Assembly: GCA_963808455.1 (NCBI GenBank)
Contig: CAWEHT010000300.1
Location: 1-11,012 of the forward strand
Direction of reading: 5' to 3'
DNA: 11,012 nt
DNA from: CAWEHT01 sp963808455
GTDB taxonomy: Bacteria; Chloroflexota; Anaerolineae; CG2-30-64-16
A program made the translations under genes and the position numbers. The notes beneath the pieces were generated by a model that did no database searches, was not told where the DNA came from, and was given only the letters and a program-made list of their open reading frames with translations. Shown piece by piece: positions 1-7,022 of the stretch (position 1 is the stretch's first letter; the number at the start of each line of letters is the position of its first letter).

Positions 1-2
1 TC

Positions 3-857
3 AACAAGGGTCTTCCCGAATTCATCCGCCGTCTCAAGGCCCGCGACGTTGAGGTGATCCTCAACTCAAATGGCACACTGCTGACCGCCCGGTTACAAAG
101 GGAGCTGGTACTCAGTGGGCTCGACCAGTTCCGGTGCTCGATTGACGGCGCCCAGGCAGATACCTACGCGGCCATACGGGGCGCCGGCGCGCTGCACAAG
201 ATCGTGGGCGGGCTCGCCGGCCTGATCGAGACCAAGGCCCGGTTGGGCTCGGATGCGCCGCGCGTCTCGATGTGGTGCGTTGTCACGGACCGCAATGTCA
301 GAGAGCTGCCGGAACTGGTGCGTTTGGCGCAACGCGTCGGGGTGCAGGAGGTGTACCTCCAGCGGATGGTCTTCTTCGCACAGGAGCCTGACCGGCAGTA
401 CGGGATGGCGCGCAAAGAGCTGGCGATCTTCGATTCCGCCCTGGCCCGGCAGGAGAACGTCATCGCCGAATGCGAAGCCCTGTGCCGCGAACTGGGCATC
501 GCTTTCCGTGCCTCCGGCGCCCGAACACCTCTGGCCAGCCTGGCCGCACAGCGGGGCGCGCAGGAGGCGCCCTGGCGGGCTTGCATGCGCCCGTGGACCA
601 CTGCTTACGTAACAGCCAATGGGAATTGCCTGCCCTGCTGTATCTCGCCCTTCTCTGCCGCCTGTTATGATAGCCTGATCCTGGGCAACCTTTATGAGCA
701 GTCCTTCAGCGATATCTGGAACGACTACCGTTATCGCGATTTTCGCGCGCTTGGTGAGCACCCAGCCACATCAGGCATGTGCCAGTTGTGGCGTCTATTG
801 GAGCCTGTGATGACGAAGACCAGGATTACGCCGCGCAACGGCACGGCGGGAAAATAG
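3..857 (+). CDS. Radical SAM/SPASM domain protein, 5'-truncated by the window edge and frameshifted near its end
   Basis: This is the C-terminal two-thirds of a radical SAM enzyme; the frame is open from base 3 and the gene begins outside the window, so the CX3CX2C cluster motif is not seen. Typical radical-SAM segments are visible: NSNGTLLT just after the edge and CSIDGA at about 135-152. A SPASM-type auxiliary cluster region follows, with Cys codons at 582, 627, 636 and 639 and the usual GN...W..Y..FR spacing. As read, the frame runs to 857 and lacks the last SPASM cysteines. The +1 frame holds CASCGVYWSL followed by TGA at 808-810, a normal SPASM ending. One extra base, probably in the CCC at 761-763, would explain the shift and makes 3-810 a whole number of codons. 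Substrate unknown. The hairpin at 862-903 separates it from the following operon. Confidence 0.82.
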   Translation, partial: NKGLPEFIRRLKARDVEVILNSNGTLLTARLQRELVLSGLDQFRCSIDGAQADTYAAIRGAGALHKIVGGLAGLIETKARLGSDAPRVSMWCVVTDRNVRELPELVRLAQRVGVQEVYLQRMVFFAQEPDRQYGMARKELAIFDSALARQENVIAECEALCRELGIAFRASGARTPLASLAAQRGAQEAPWRACMRPWTTAYVTANGNCLPCCISPFSAACYDSLILGNLYEQSFSDIWNDYRYRDFRALGEHPATSGMCQLWRLLEPVMTKTRITPRNGTAGK

Positions 858-861
858 ATCT

Positions 862-903
862 CCGGCGCCAGGGTCGTCGGTGCAGCGACGACCTTGGCGC
901 CGG
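862..903 (+). terminator. Strong stem-loop, probable transcription terminator or attenuator
   Basis: An 18-bp stem (862-879 paired with 886-903) closes on the 6-base loop GTGCAG, with a single G-T wobble-type mismatch. It lies about 50 bases after the frame-corrected stop of the radical SAM gene and about 50 bases before the DoxX-like start. No T-tract follows on the plus strand (TCAAAT), so it is not a classical intrinsic terminator. It could end transcription by another route, stabilise an mRNA end, or be a small palindromic repeat. Confidence 0.6.
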
Positions 904-942
904 TCAAATGGGGCGGGTTCGCTCAGTTGGTAGCACGCTCGC

Positions 943-948
943 GGAGGG
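943..948 (+). promoter_or_regulatory. Ribosome binding site of the DoxX-like gene
   Basis: GGAGGG lies 4 bases before ATG 953. It decides the start within a frame that is open back to 779; upstream codons in that frame read through the hairpin and look non-coding. Confidence 0.6.
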
Positions 949-952
949 CACC

Positions 953-1675
953 ATGATCGGCGAAGGCACAAGCGAGAACAAAGCTGAGGCACGCGTGGGC
1001 GAGAGCCGGGCTCCTATCCAGGGAGTGCGAGGTTGGGAGCGCGGTCTGCAGGCTGTGGCCGTGGTGCTGCTGCGCCTGGGCCTGGCCTACCTGTTTTTCA
1101 CGCAGCTCTGGTGGAAAGTGCCGCCGACGTTCGGCTGCCCGCCAGGTTACCCTTTCACGACAGGCAGCGTCAGCGGCGGACAGGTCGTCTTGCAGCGCAC
1201 CAGCGGCCTGTGCGACTGGATCGGCGTCGAGGAGGCCTACTCGACGCGGCCGCACCCGATCCTGGTGGCCGACATGACGACGGTCGGCGGGCCCCGGCTA
1301 TCGGTTGACATCGGCCTATTGTCCCGCATTAACGGCTCGTTGATCCGCCACATCTTCCAGCCCGGCATCCGCGTCTTCGGCTGGCTGATCTTCCTGGCTG
1401 AAGCCTCGATCTTCGTGCTGCTGTTCCTGGGCCTCTTCAGCCGGCTGGGTGGTCTCATCGCCATTGGCATGTCGTTGCAGCTGCTGGTGGGGCTGGCCGG
1501 CCTCGGCAACCCCTACGAATGGGAATGGCCTTACGTCTTGATGGTGCTCGTAGCGTTTGCAATGTTCGCGTTCGCCCCCGGCCGGACCTTCGGCCTGGAT
1601 GCTCTGCTCAGGCCGCGGTGGGAGGGGGCGCGGCGGACCAGCGGGCTGGCCCGCCTGCTTTACTGGCTCTCATGA
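953..1675 (+). CDS. DoxX-like integral membrane protein (240 aa)
   Basis: The protein has four predicted membrane segments (about residues 33-50, 143-162, 165-183 and 193-210) and the DoxX-type ending FAPGRTFGLDALL at about 207-219. A roughly 90-residue polar loop between the first two helices contains two cysteines (C62, C87) and is longer than in minimal DoxX proteins. DoxX/DoxD relatives include a subunit of thiosulfate:quinone oxidoreductase and proteins of oxidative-stress complexes, but most members have no known reaction. The ATG at 953 is chosen for its Shine-Dalgarno site and hydrophilic N-terminus. The stop overlaps the ATG of the next gene (ATGA, 1672-1675), indicating translational coupling and a shared role at the membrane with the polytopic glycosyltransferase. 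Family assignment is fairly secure; function is unknown. Confidence 0.75.
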   Translation: MIGEGTSENKAEARVGESRAPIQGVRGWERGLQAVAVVLLRLGLAYLFFTQLWWKVPPTFGCPPGYPFTTGSVSGGQVVLQRTSGLCDWIGVEEAYSTRPHPILVADMTTVGGPRLSVDIGLLSRINGSLIRHIFQPGIRVFGWLIFLAEASIFVLLFLGLFSRLGGLIAIGMSLQLLVGLAGLGNPYEWEWPYVLMVLVAFAMFAFAPGRTFGLDALLRPRWEGARRTSGLARLLYWLS

Positions 1676-3148
1676 TCGAAAGGGTCAATCGCGCCCTGCA
1701 GCCGGAGCGGAGTAAGCTCCGGCGCGTGCGCCGACCGCGGCGCATCTTCCGCCTGGTTGTGGCTGATCGGCGCGGCGTGGCTGTTGCCGTATGCCTTTGC
1801 CTGGCGGCTCGGCGATCTGCGGGCCCACACGGTGCCCTTCGTGATCTCTTTTGCCGTTGCGTTCGCGCTCTATGGCGTGGCCTGCATCTGGGTCCTGCGC
1901 CACGCCACGCCGGAACAGCCCGCCGGCGCGCAGGACATCCGGGCGCCCTGGGGGTCCGCGCGACGGCCGGCATCCTGGCTCATCGCCGTCCTGGCGCAAG
2001 TTGTGCTGGTTTTCACCCGGCCCACGCTTTCGGACGACATGTATCGGTACGTTTGGGATGGCCGGGTGCAGGCCCACGGCGTCAGCCCGTACCTGTACCC
2101 GCCCTCCGCGCCGGCACTGGCCGGCCTGCGAGACCAAATGATCTGGCCCTTGATCAATCGTAAGGACGCCGTAACGGTCTATCCGCCCGCAGCCGAGGCG
2201 GTCTTCGCCCTGCTCTGGCGCCTTTTCCCTGACCGCGTCCGGGCCTTCCAGGTGGCCATGGCGCTGGGCGGCGTGACAGCCGGGATTTTGCTGCTCGGGC
2301 TGTTGCGCGCCCTCGGCCAAAACCCGGAGCGCGCCCTGATCTACCTATGGTCGCCGCTGCTGGCCTTCGAGACGGCGCACTCGGCCCACGTTGACGCCCT
2401 GGTGCTGCCGTTGTTGGTCGGGGCCTGGTGGGCGCGCGTGCGCGAACGCGACGGCCTGACCGGCGCGTTGCTGGGGCTGGCGACGGCACTCAAGCTCTAC
2501 CCGGTGCTGGTTTTTCCTGCGCTGTGGCGGCCGGGCCATCGGCAGGGGCGCTGGCGCATGCCGGCAGGCTTCCTCCTGGCTCTGGCCGCCTGCTACGCTC
2601 CCTATGTCGCCGGGAGCGGGGCCAAGGTGCTGGGCTATCTGCCGCAGTATGTCGGCGAGCGCTTCAACATGGGGCTGGCGGGCTTGTTGGCCCTGGCGAT
2701 GGAGGGGCCAGGATTCCACGCTGCCAGCATCGTGCCGACGAACAAGACCCTGGCGGAACTGACCGCGCTGGTCCTGGCCGTGCTGGCGCTCTGGATGATC
2801 CTGCGTCCGGCCCTGGACGCGCCGGCGGCGCTGCGCCGCAGCGTGTGGCTCCTGGGCGCCTATGTCTTGCTCACGCCGGCGCTGTACCCGTGGTACGTTT
2901 TGTGGGTCCTGCCTCTGGTGGCGTTGTTCCTGCAACCGGGCGGCCTTGGCGGGATTCGATGGGACGCCTGGTCGGGCTGGTGGTCCTTCACCGGTCTGGT
3001 GGGCTTGTCGTATCTGTTCTTCATCCGCTGGGTGCCCGTGCCTGCGGCCCTATGGATCGAGTTCGTGCCCATCTGGGCCTTGCTGGCCCTGGATGCGGCC
3101 CGGCGCGTGGCCGGCCTGCGGTATCATGCAGCGCGATCCCTGGTCTGA
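1672..3148 (+). CDS. GT87-like (DUF2029) polytopic glycosyltransferase, with a frameshift near its N-terminus
   Basis: This is a hydrophobic GT-C-fold-type protein with about ten membrane segments. The frame open from 1757 (TTG) gives 463 residues. It shows an acidic pair in the first extracytoplasmic loop (SDDMYRYVWDGR, D93/D94), YPP at 143-145, AHSAHVDAL near 207-215 and LKLYPVLVFP at 245-254. These are hallmarks of GT87/mannosyltransferase-like enzymes that use polyprenyl-phosphate sugar donors. The natural start is probably ATG 1672, overlapping the DoxX stop: that frame encodes a basic N-terminus (MIERVNRALQ..., RRVRRPRRIFRL) that leads straight into the first helix (WLIGAAWLL) if one G near 1756 is removed, giving 491 aa. 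No ATG, GTG or TTG occurs earlier in the 1757 frame. The end overlaps the methyltransferase start. Sugar and acceptor are unknown. Confidence 0.8.
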
Positions 3149-4007
3149 TCCTGCCTCTGTCAGCTCCGCCGAGCTGGTGCGGATGGCGGCGCAGCTCGAA
3201 GACCGGGCCGGCCGACCGGACCAGCGGCAGGCCAACGAGCTGCTGTTGGAGGTGCTGGCCGCACGGCAGGGCGAAAGGCTCCTGGAAGTGGGCTGCGGCA
3301 CCGGCGTGCTGTGCCGGCGCCTCACGGCGCCTGTGGGGCGCCAGGGCCGCGTTCATGGCGTGGACCTCTCGCCTGTGCTGGTGGACGAAGCCCGGCGCCT
3401 GGCCACGGGGAGGCCGTTAGCTCATGCCGCCCCCGACCGGGCGGGCAGGGCGGACCGCGAGGTCAAGGCCGGACGCAATCCGCAGTTTGGTGTGGCACGG
3501 GCAGAGGCTTTGCCGTTCGCCACAGCCAGCTTCGACGGCGCCTTTGCCGCGCGCCTGTTGCTCCACATGACGGCTGCGCAGGCTGCTGTGAATGAAATGG
3601 CACGCGTGGTGAGGCCGGGTGGCCGGGTGGCGCTGCTCGAATGGGACTGGGAAACCGTGGCGGTTGACCACCCCGACCGTGAGCTGACGCGCCGGATCTT
3701 GCGCTGGCGCTGCGACCATGAGGGCACGGATAACTGGCGCGGGCGGCAATTGTTGGGCCTGGCCGGCGCGGCCGGGCTGAAGGGCGTCGAGGTGAAAGCG
3801 CTGGCGGTCGTGGCGCGAGACGACAGCGCCGCCTTGACGCTGTCGCTCTGGCGCGTGGCCGAGAATGCGCGGGATGCCGGCGCCATCACGGAAGCCGAGC
3901 ATCACACCTGGGCGGTTGATCTGCGCCGGCGCATCGCTGAGGAACGCTTCTGCGCCAGCATCGTCTACTTCGTCGTGCGCGGCGAAGCCGGGGAGGCACC
4001 CGATTGA
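3126..4007 (+). CDS. Class I SAM-dependent methyltransferase (UbiE-like, 293 aa)
   Basis: The Rossmann-fold methyltransferase motifs appear in order: LLEVGCGTG (motif I, residues 52-60), GVDLSP with acidic D80 (motif II), AEALPF at 126-131 with the following ASFDGAFAARLLLHM, and VVRPGGRVALLEW at 161-173. It is Methyltransf_11/UbiE-like. About 30 basic, proline-rich residues (94-122) between motif II and AEALPF are an unusual expansion. ATG 3126 is the most plausible start; it overlaps the glycosyltransferase gene by 23 bases, and the protein then has the usual 50-residue lead-in to motif I. Its stop overlaps the next start. It lacks the cysteine pattern expected of ArsM arsenite methyltransferases. 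The substrate is unknown; context suggests a lipid, sugar or small-molecule intermediate. Confidence 0.85.
   Translation: MQRDPWSDPASVSSAELVRMAAQLEDRAGRPDQRQANELLLEVLAARQGERLLEVGCGTGVLCRRLTAPVGRQGRVHGVDLSPVLVDEARRLATGRPLAHAAPDRAGRADREVKAGRNPQFGVARAEALPFATASFDGAFAARLLLHMTAAQAAVNEMARVVRPGGRVALLEWDWETVAVDHPDRELTRRILRWRCDHEGTDNWRGRQLLGLAGAAGLKGVEVKALAVVARDDSAALTLSLWRVAENARDAGAITEAEHHTWAVDLRRRIAEERFCASIVYFVVRGEAGEAPD
3991..3996 (+). promoter_or_regulatory. Ribosome binding site that decides the TTG start at 4004
   Basis: GGGAGG lies 7 bases before TTG 4004, which overlaps the methyltransferase TGA (4005-4007). This supports the non-ATG start of the second radical SAM gene. Confidence 0.6.
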
Positions 4008-4995
4008 CAGGCTATTCGGTAGGCATTGGCCTGACCAATGACTGCAACCTGAACTGTCCGCACTGTTACCGGGACACCACACGCGTCGATTACATCAGCC
4101 TGGAACAGGTCAGGCAGATCTGTGAAGCGCTGCCGGTGGACGCCATGGGCCTGGGCACCGGCGAAAACGCTTTGCACCCCGAATTCGCCGCCATCGTGCG
4201 CTACCTGCACATCCGTGGCGTGCGTCTCAGCATGGCTTCCGATGGCTACAGCCTGACCGTGGCGCCGGACGACGTGCTGCAGGCGTTCGCCGATGTCGAA
4301 GTCTCGCTGGACTTTGCCTCCCAGAGCGAACAGGACGCTTTTCGCGGCGCGGGCAATTGGTCACTTGTGCACCGGGCCATCGAGCGTTGCCAGAAGCTCG
4401 GCCTCGAAGTCTCGGTCCTGGCGACGATGATGCGCATCAACTACGCGCAGATGGACCGGCTGGTGGCAGTGGCGCGCTCAATGGCACCAACCTGCGCGTC
4501 AACGTGTATCAGCCAGTGAAATCAACTGCCTCCCGCCTGGCCTACGACGAATTCTGGGAGGGCTACCGGCGCCTCCTGGGCGCAGGGCTGGTGGTTTCCT
4601 GTAGCGAGCGGTGGTCAGGGCCGCCATGGGGTTGCCCGAAGCCAGCTCCCCCTGTGGGCAGCGGAGCCTGCGCTTCAACCCGCGCGGGATGCTCGTGCCT
4701 TGCGTATACTGGCCCATCGAGGAGGACCATCTCCCGCGCATCGCCGACCTGGCCGGCCTGGGCGAATCGGCGCTACGCACGCCGCCGTTCCAGGCCGCGC
4801 GGCGTACCGGCCGCTGCCGCGAACTGTCCTTGCCGGGGTGGCTGTGCCAGCAGGCGGGCGCTCGCCGGGCGCCTGGACGCGCACGACGACTACTGCCCCT
4901 GGGCGCACGGGGAAGGCGTGGCGATGTCCTGGCACCCTGCGCCGGCCAAACAGCTGGTGCGCAGCAACAACGTCTGCACGACCGTCGTCATATGA
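4004..4995 (+). pseudogene. Second radical SAM/SPASM enzyme, interrupted by three frameshifts
   Basis: The N-terminus has the radical SAM cluster motif CNLNCPHC (C14, C18, C21) followed by GTGENALHPEF. As read, it stops at 4519. The same protein continues in other frames: SNGTNLRVNVYQPVKS from about 4480 (one A missing), VVRAAMGLPEASSPCG from about 4610 (one base missing), and RGGCASRRALAGRLDAHDDY to the TGA at 4993-4995 from about 4824 (one base extra). Joined, these give about 330 residues with a complete SPASM cysteine set (CGQRS, PCVYW, CRECPCRGGC, DYCPW). The repaired length is a whole number of codons and its stop overlaps the next ATG. There is no in-frame stop codon. It may therefore be an intact gene read with errors rather than a true pseudogene. 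Substrate unknown. Confidence 0.8.
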
Positions 4996-5676
4996 GCCGC
5001 CTGTCCCATCCCGGTGCCCTCATCGTCGTCGCCAAGCGACCCGTGCCGGGGCAGACCAAGACACGTCTCGCGCCGCCGTTGACGGCGGAGCAGGCAGCCG
5101 GGCTTTACGGCTGCTTGCTGGCCGATACGTTGGACCTGGTGCGCAGCGTGCCGCAGGTGCAGCGTGTCATCGCCTACCTCCCCGCGCAGGCTGAGGCTTA
5201 CTTCGCCGTATCTGGCGCCCGATTTCGAAAGGGTGCCGCAGAGGGGACCCGACCTCGGCGCCAGGCTGGATGATGCCCTGACGACCTACCTGGACAGCGG
5301 CTACGCACGCGTGGCCATCATGAACAGCGACGGGCCGACACTGCCCCCGCCTGCCTTGTGGCAGCCTTCGAGGCCCTTGGGAATGGTGCAGACGTCACGC
5401 TGGGACCGAGCAGCAGATGGCGGCTATTACCTCATCGGCCTCAGGCGGCCGGCTCCCCGCCTGCTGCGCGAGGTCCGCATGAGCACGCCCAGCGTGCTGA
5501 ACGATACGCTGGCTCTGGCCAGCGAAGAGGGCCTGCGCGTCGAGCTTTTGCCGCCCTGGTACGACGTTGACGAAGCGGCCGACCTGGCCCGGCTGGCGGA
5601 CGAGCTGAAGACGGCTGGGCCGGATGTCGCGCCCCGAACACGGGCTTTCCTGGCCGGCATCCCGAGCGAGCGCTAG
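4992..5676 (+). pseudogene. TIGR04282-like (DUF2064) glycosyl/nucleotidyl transferase, interrupted by three frameshifts
   Basis: The N-terminus, LIVVAKRPVPGQTKTRLAPP, is the signature of the TIGR04282 family ('rSAM-associated transferase 1', a GT-A-like fold with the KTRL nucleotide-binding loop). Frame 4992 is left at about 5208 (one extra base) for YLAPDFERVPQRGPDLGARL and NSDGPTLPP. It shifts at about 5357 (one missing G) to VAAFEALGNGADVTLGP, then at about 5410 (one extra base) to ADGGYYLIGLRRPAPRLLRE and WYDVDEAADLARL. Each segment matches the family order (SDSPTLP, DGGYYLIG, DVD). The repaired length is 227 residues, normal for the family. ATG 4992 overlaps the previous stop as ATGA. 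Relatives sit beside radical SAM and GT2 genes, as here. Whether the gene is broken or misread cannot be decided from the sequence. Confidence 0.8.
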
Positions 5677-5679
5677 CCT

Positions 5680-6369
5680 ATGGAGAACGTCGCAGTCATC
5701 ATCCCCGCCTTGAACGAGGCCGGCAACATCGGCCGCCTGGTGGAGGAGTTGCGTGCCATGGTCGCGGCCAGCGTGATCGTGGCCGACAACGGGTTGACCG
5801 ACGGCACGGCGCGAGAGGCGGAAGCCGGCGGCGCCCTGGTGGTGAGCGAACCACGCAGGGGCTATGGCTACGCCTGCGCCGCCGGCGCAAGCGCGGCGAG
5901 CGTGTGTGGTGCCAGCGTGTTGGCTTTCCTTGACGGCGACTTCAGTTTCTTGCCGTCTGAGCTGCCGGTCGTGCTGGCACCGGTCCTGGCCGGCCAGGCC
6001 GACCTGGTCCTGGGCTCGCGCTGGCTGGGTCACATCGCGCCGGGCGCCATGCCGCCCCAACAGCGCTTCGGCAACTGGCTGACCGCCCGTTTGATGCGGA
6101 CCCTCTACGGGCTGCAGCTGACCGATCTCGGCCCGTACCGGGCGATCCGTGGCGGCTTGCTGGCGCAGCTGGATATGCACGAGATGACCTACGGCTGGCT
6201 GCCCGAGATGCTGGTCAAGGCTGCGCGGCGCGGGGCGCGCATCGTGGAGGTACCGGTCAGCTACCACCCTCGCGGGGCCGGGCATTCAAAGGTGAGCGGC
6301 ACCTTTCGGGGCACCATCCTGGCCGCGCGTTATATCCTCGGCGTGACCCTGCGGTATGCCAGGCCTTGA
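5680..6369 (+). CDS. Family 2 glycosyltransferase, DPM1/polyprenyl-phosphate-sugar synthase-like (229 aa)
   Basis: This is an intact GT-A enzyme. VAVIIPALNEAGNIGRLVEE (residues 4-23) is the GT2 start, VIVADNGLTDGTA the second nucleotide-binding strand, and LDGDFS near residues 84-89 the metal-binding DXD-type motif. LGSRW, RFGNWLTARL, LTDLGPYRAI and VEVPVSYHPRGAGHSKVSGT follow in family order. It has no C-terminal membrane domain, so it should act at the cytoplasmic face, probably charging a polyprenyl phosphate with a hexose. That would supply a donor for the GT87-like membrane transferase in the same cluster (inference). DNGLTDGT has Leu where most relatives have Ser. ATG 5680 lies 3 bases after the previous stop, with no clear Shine-Dalgarno site. 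It is the last recognisable gene of the operon. Confidence 0.85.
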   Translation: MENVAVIIPALNEAGNIGRLVEELRAMVAASVIVADNGLTDGTAREAEAGGALVVSEPRRGYGYACAAGASAASVCGASVLAFLDGDFSFLPSELPVVLAPVLAGQADLVLGSRWLGHIAPGAMPPQQRFGNWLTARLMRTLYGLQLTDLGPYRAIRGGLLAQLDMHEMTYGWLPEMLVKAARRGARIVEVPVSYHPRGAGHSKVSGTFRGTILAARYILGVTLRYARP

Positions 6370-6407
6370 GGTCCGAGGCGTAGCATCCTCACGCCCACCC
6401 CCGCGGC

Positions 6408-6663
6408 TTGTTCCACGGGCAGGATTTCACGAACATGCTCCACCCGGCACCGTTCTGGTTGCAGATGCGGTGCTTGGTGCAGCGCGCCGTGTCCAGCGGC
6501 CAGGCTACTGCGCACGACCGATGGAGCCGAGCGGTTCTGGCGGCTGCGCGGCTATGAATCGACCCTGCGCAGGCCAGGGCCACCGATCCTGTCCGAGTTT
6601 GGCCAAGCCATCGCTAACCGTCCGCCTTTGCCATCCGACATCCGGCCGAGTAGTCCTGGGTAG
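6408..6663 (+). pseudogene. Possible decayed small coding region, unidentified
   Basis: Between the GT2 gene and the metallopeptidase promoter lie about 320 bases without a clear gene. Two adjoining frames look protein-like. From TTG 6408 one reads FHGQDFTNMLHPAPFWLQMR until TGA 6555. From about 6511 the next frame reads GAERFWRLRGYESTLRRPGP and ends at TAG 6661. One extra base near 6505-6515 would join them into about 85 residues. I recognise no family, see no ribosome binding site, and found no convincing terminator here. It may be only chance open frame in GC-rich DNA. Confidence 0.3.
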
Positions 6664-6674
6664 CTACCATGGCA

Positions 6675-6683
6675 TGTTATAAT
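6675..6683 (+). promoter_or_regulatory. Extended -10 promoter of the metallopeptidase gene
   Basis: TGTTATAAT is a perfect extended -10 (TGnTATAAT). No good -35 lies at 17-base spacing, as is common for extended -10 promoters. With the hexamer ending at 6683, transcription would start near 6690, only about 3 bases before ATG 6693, implying a nearly leaderless mRNA. No Shine-Dalgarno site is present, which agrees with this. Confidence 0.6.
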
Positions 6684-6692
6684 CATCGCCTG

Positions 6693-7022
6693 ATGGACAA
6701 AGAAACGTTCGGAACCCTTGTGGCCGCGGCCCTAGATTCGATGCCCGATCAGTTCCAGCGCGCCCTCGACAATGTCGAGATCCTCGTGGAAGACTGGCCG
6801 GATCAGGAGACGTTGCGGCTGGCCCAGGTCGGGTCACCCTACGGCCTCCTCGGCTTTTACCATGGCATCCCCCTGACCCACCGGACGGCCGGCTACAACC
6901 TCGTCCCGCCGGATAAGATCAGCATTTACCAGAGGCCCATCGAGGCCCAATGCGCCTCCGAGGACGAAGTCAAGGCGCTTGTGCGGCGCGTGGTGCTGCA
7001 CGAAGTCGTGAGTTTTCCGTAA
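6693..7022 (+). pseudogene. Zincin_1 (DUF1025-type) metallopeptidase, 3' end lost inside the HExxH motif
   Basis: The protein begins MDKETFGTLVAAALDSMPDQ and has LLGFYHGIPLTHR and PDKISIYQRPIEAQC, the pattern of small bacterial Zincin_1-type putative metallopeptidases of about 120 residues. In those the C-terminus carries HEIAHHFG, whose two His and one Glu would bind zinc and catalyse hydrolysis. Here the sequence reads VVLHEV (residues 100-105; H103, E104) and then VSFP and a stop. Homology ends at about base 7007, exactly where minus-strand recombinase coding begins. The second zinc His and the tail are absent, so the product would be inactive. ATG 6693 fits the family N-terminus; an in-frame ATG at 6669 lies before the promoter hexamer and is unlikely. 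The 3' remainder of the gene is not in this window. Confidence 0.75.
7003..7013. other. Element/chromosome junction, probable recombinase attachment half-site
   Basis: Left of about 7008 the plus strand encodes the metallopeptidase up to HEV. Right of it the minus strand encodes the last residues of the serine recombinase (FVDSFTENS). The recombinase frame runs on through the junction into antisense metallopeptidase sequence and stops only at 6970, so its native stop was probably formed by other DNA. A junction next to the recombinase gene is what integration by that recombinase would leave (attL or attR). The exact crossover bases cannot be set without the partner junction. Confidence 0.5.

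Noticed and set aside
93..761. Long minus-strand open frame opposite the first radical SAM gene
   Set aside because: It is the GC-rich shadow of a clearly coding plus strand; the encoded sequence shows no family pattern.
910..940. tRNA 5'-half look-alike (GCTCAGTTGGTAGCA after a GC-rich 7-mer)
   Set aside because: It resembles an acceptor plus D-arm, but no anticodon stem or TTCGA T-arm follows and the sequence runs into a ribosome site and start codon; treated as chance or an unsupported relic.
3126..4007. Arsenite methyltransferase (ArsM) for an arsenosugar pathway
   Set aside because: The conserved cysteine set of ArsM is not seen; only general class I methyltransferase motifs are present.
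6669..6692. Upstream ATG giving an 8-residue longer metallopeptidase
   Set aside because: It lies before the -10 hexamer and the family normally starts MD-E-F, matching ATG 6693.
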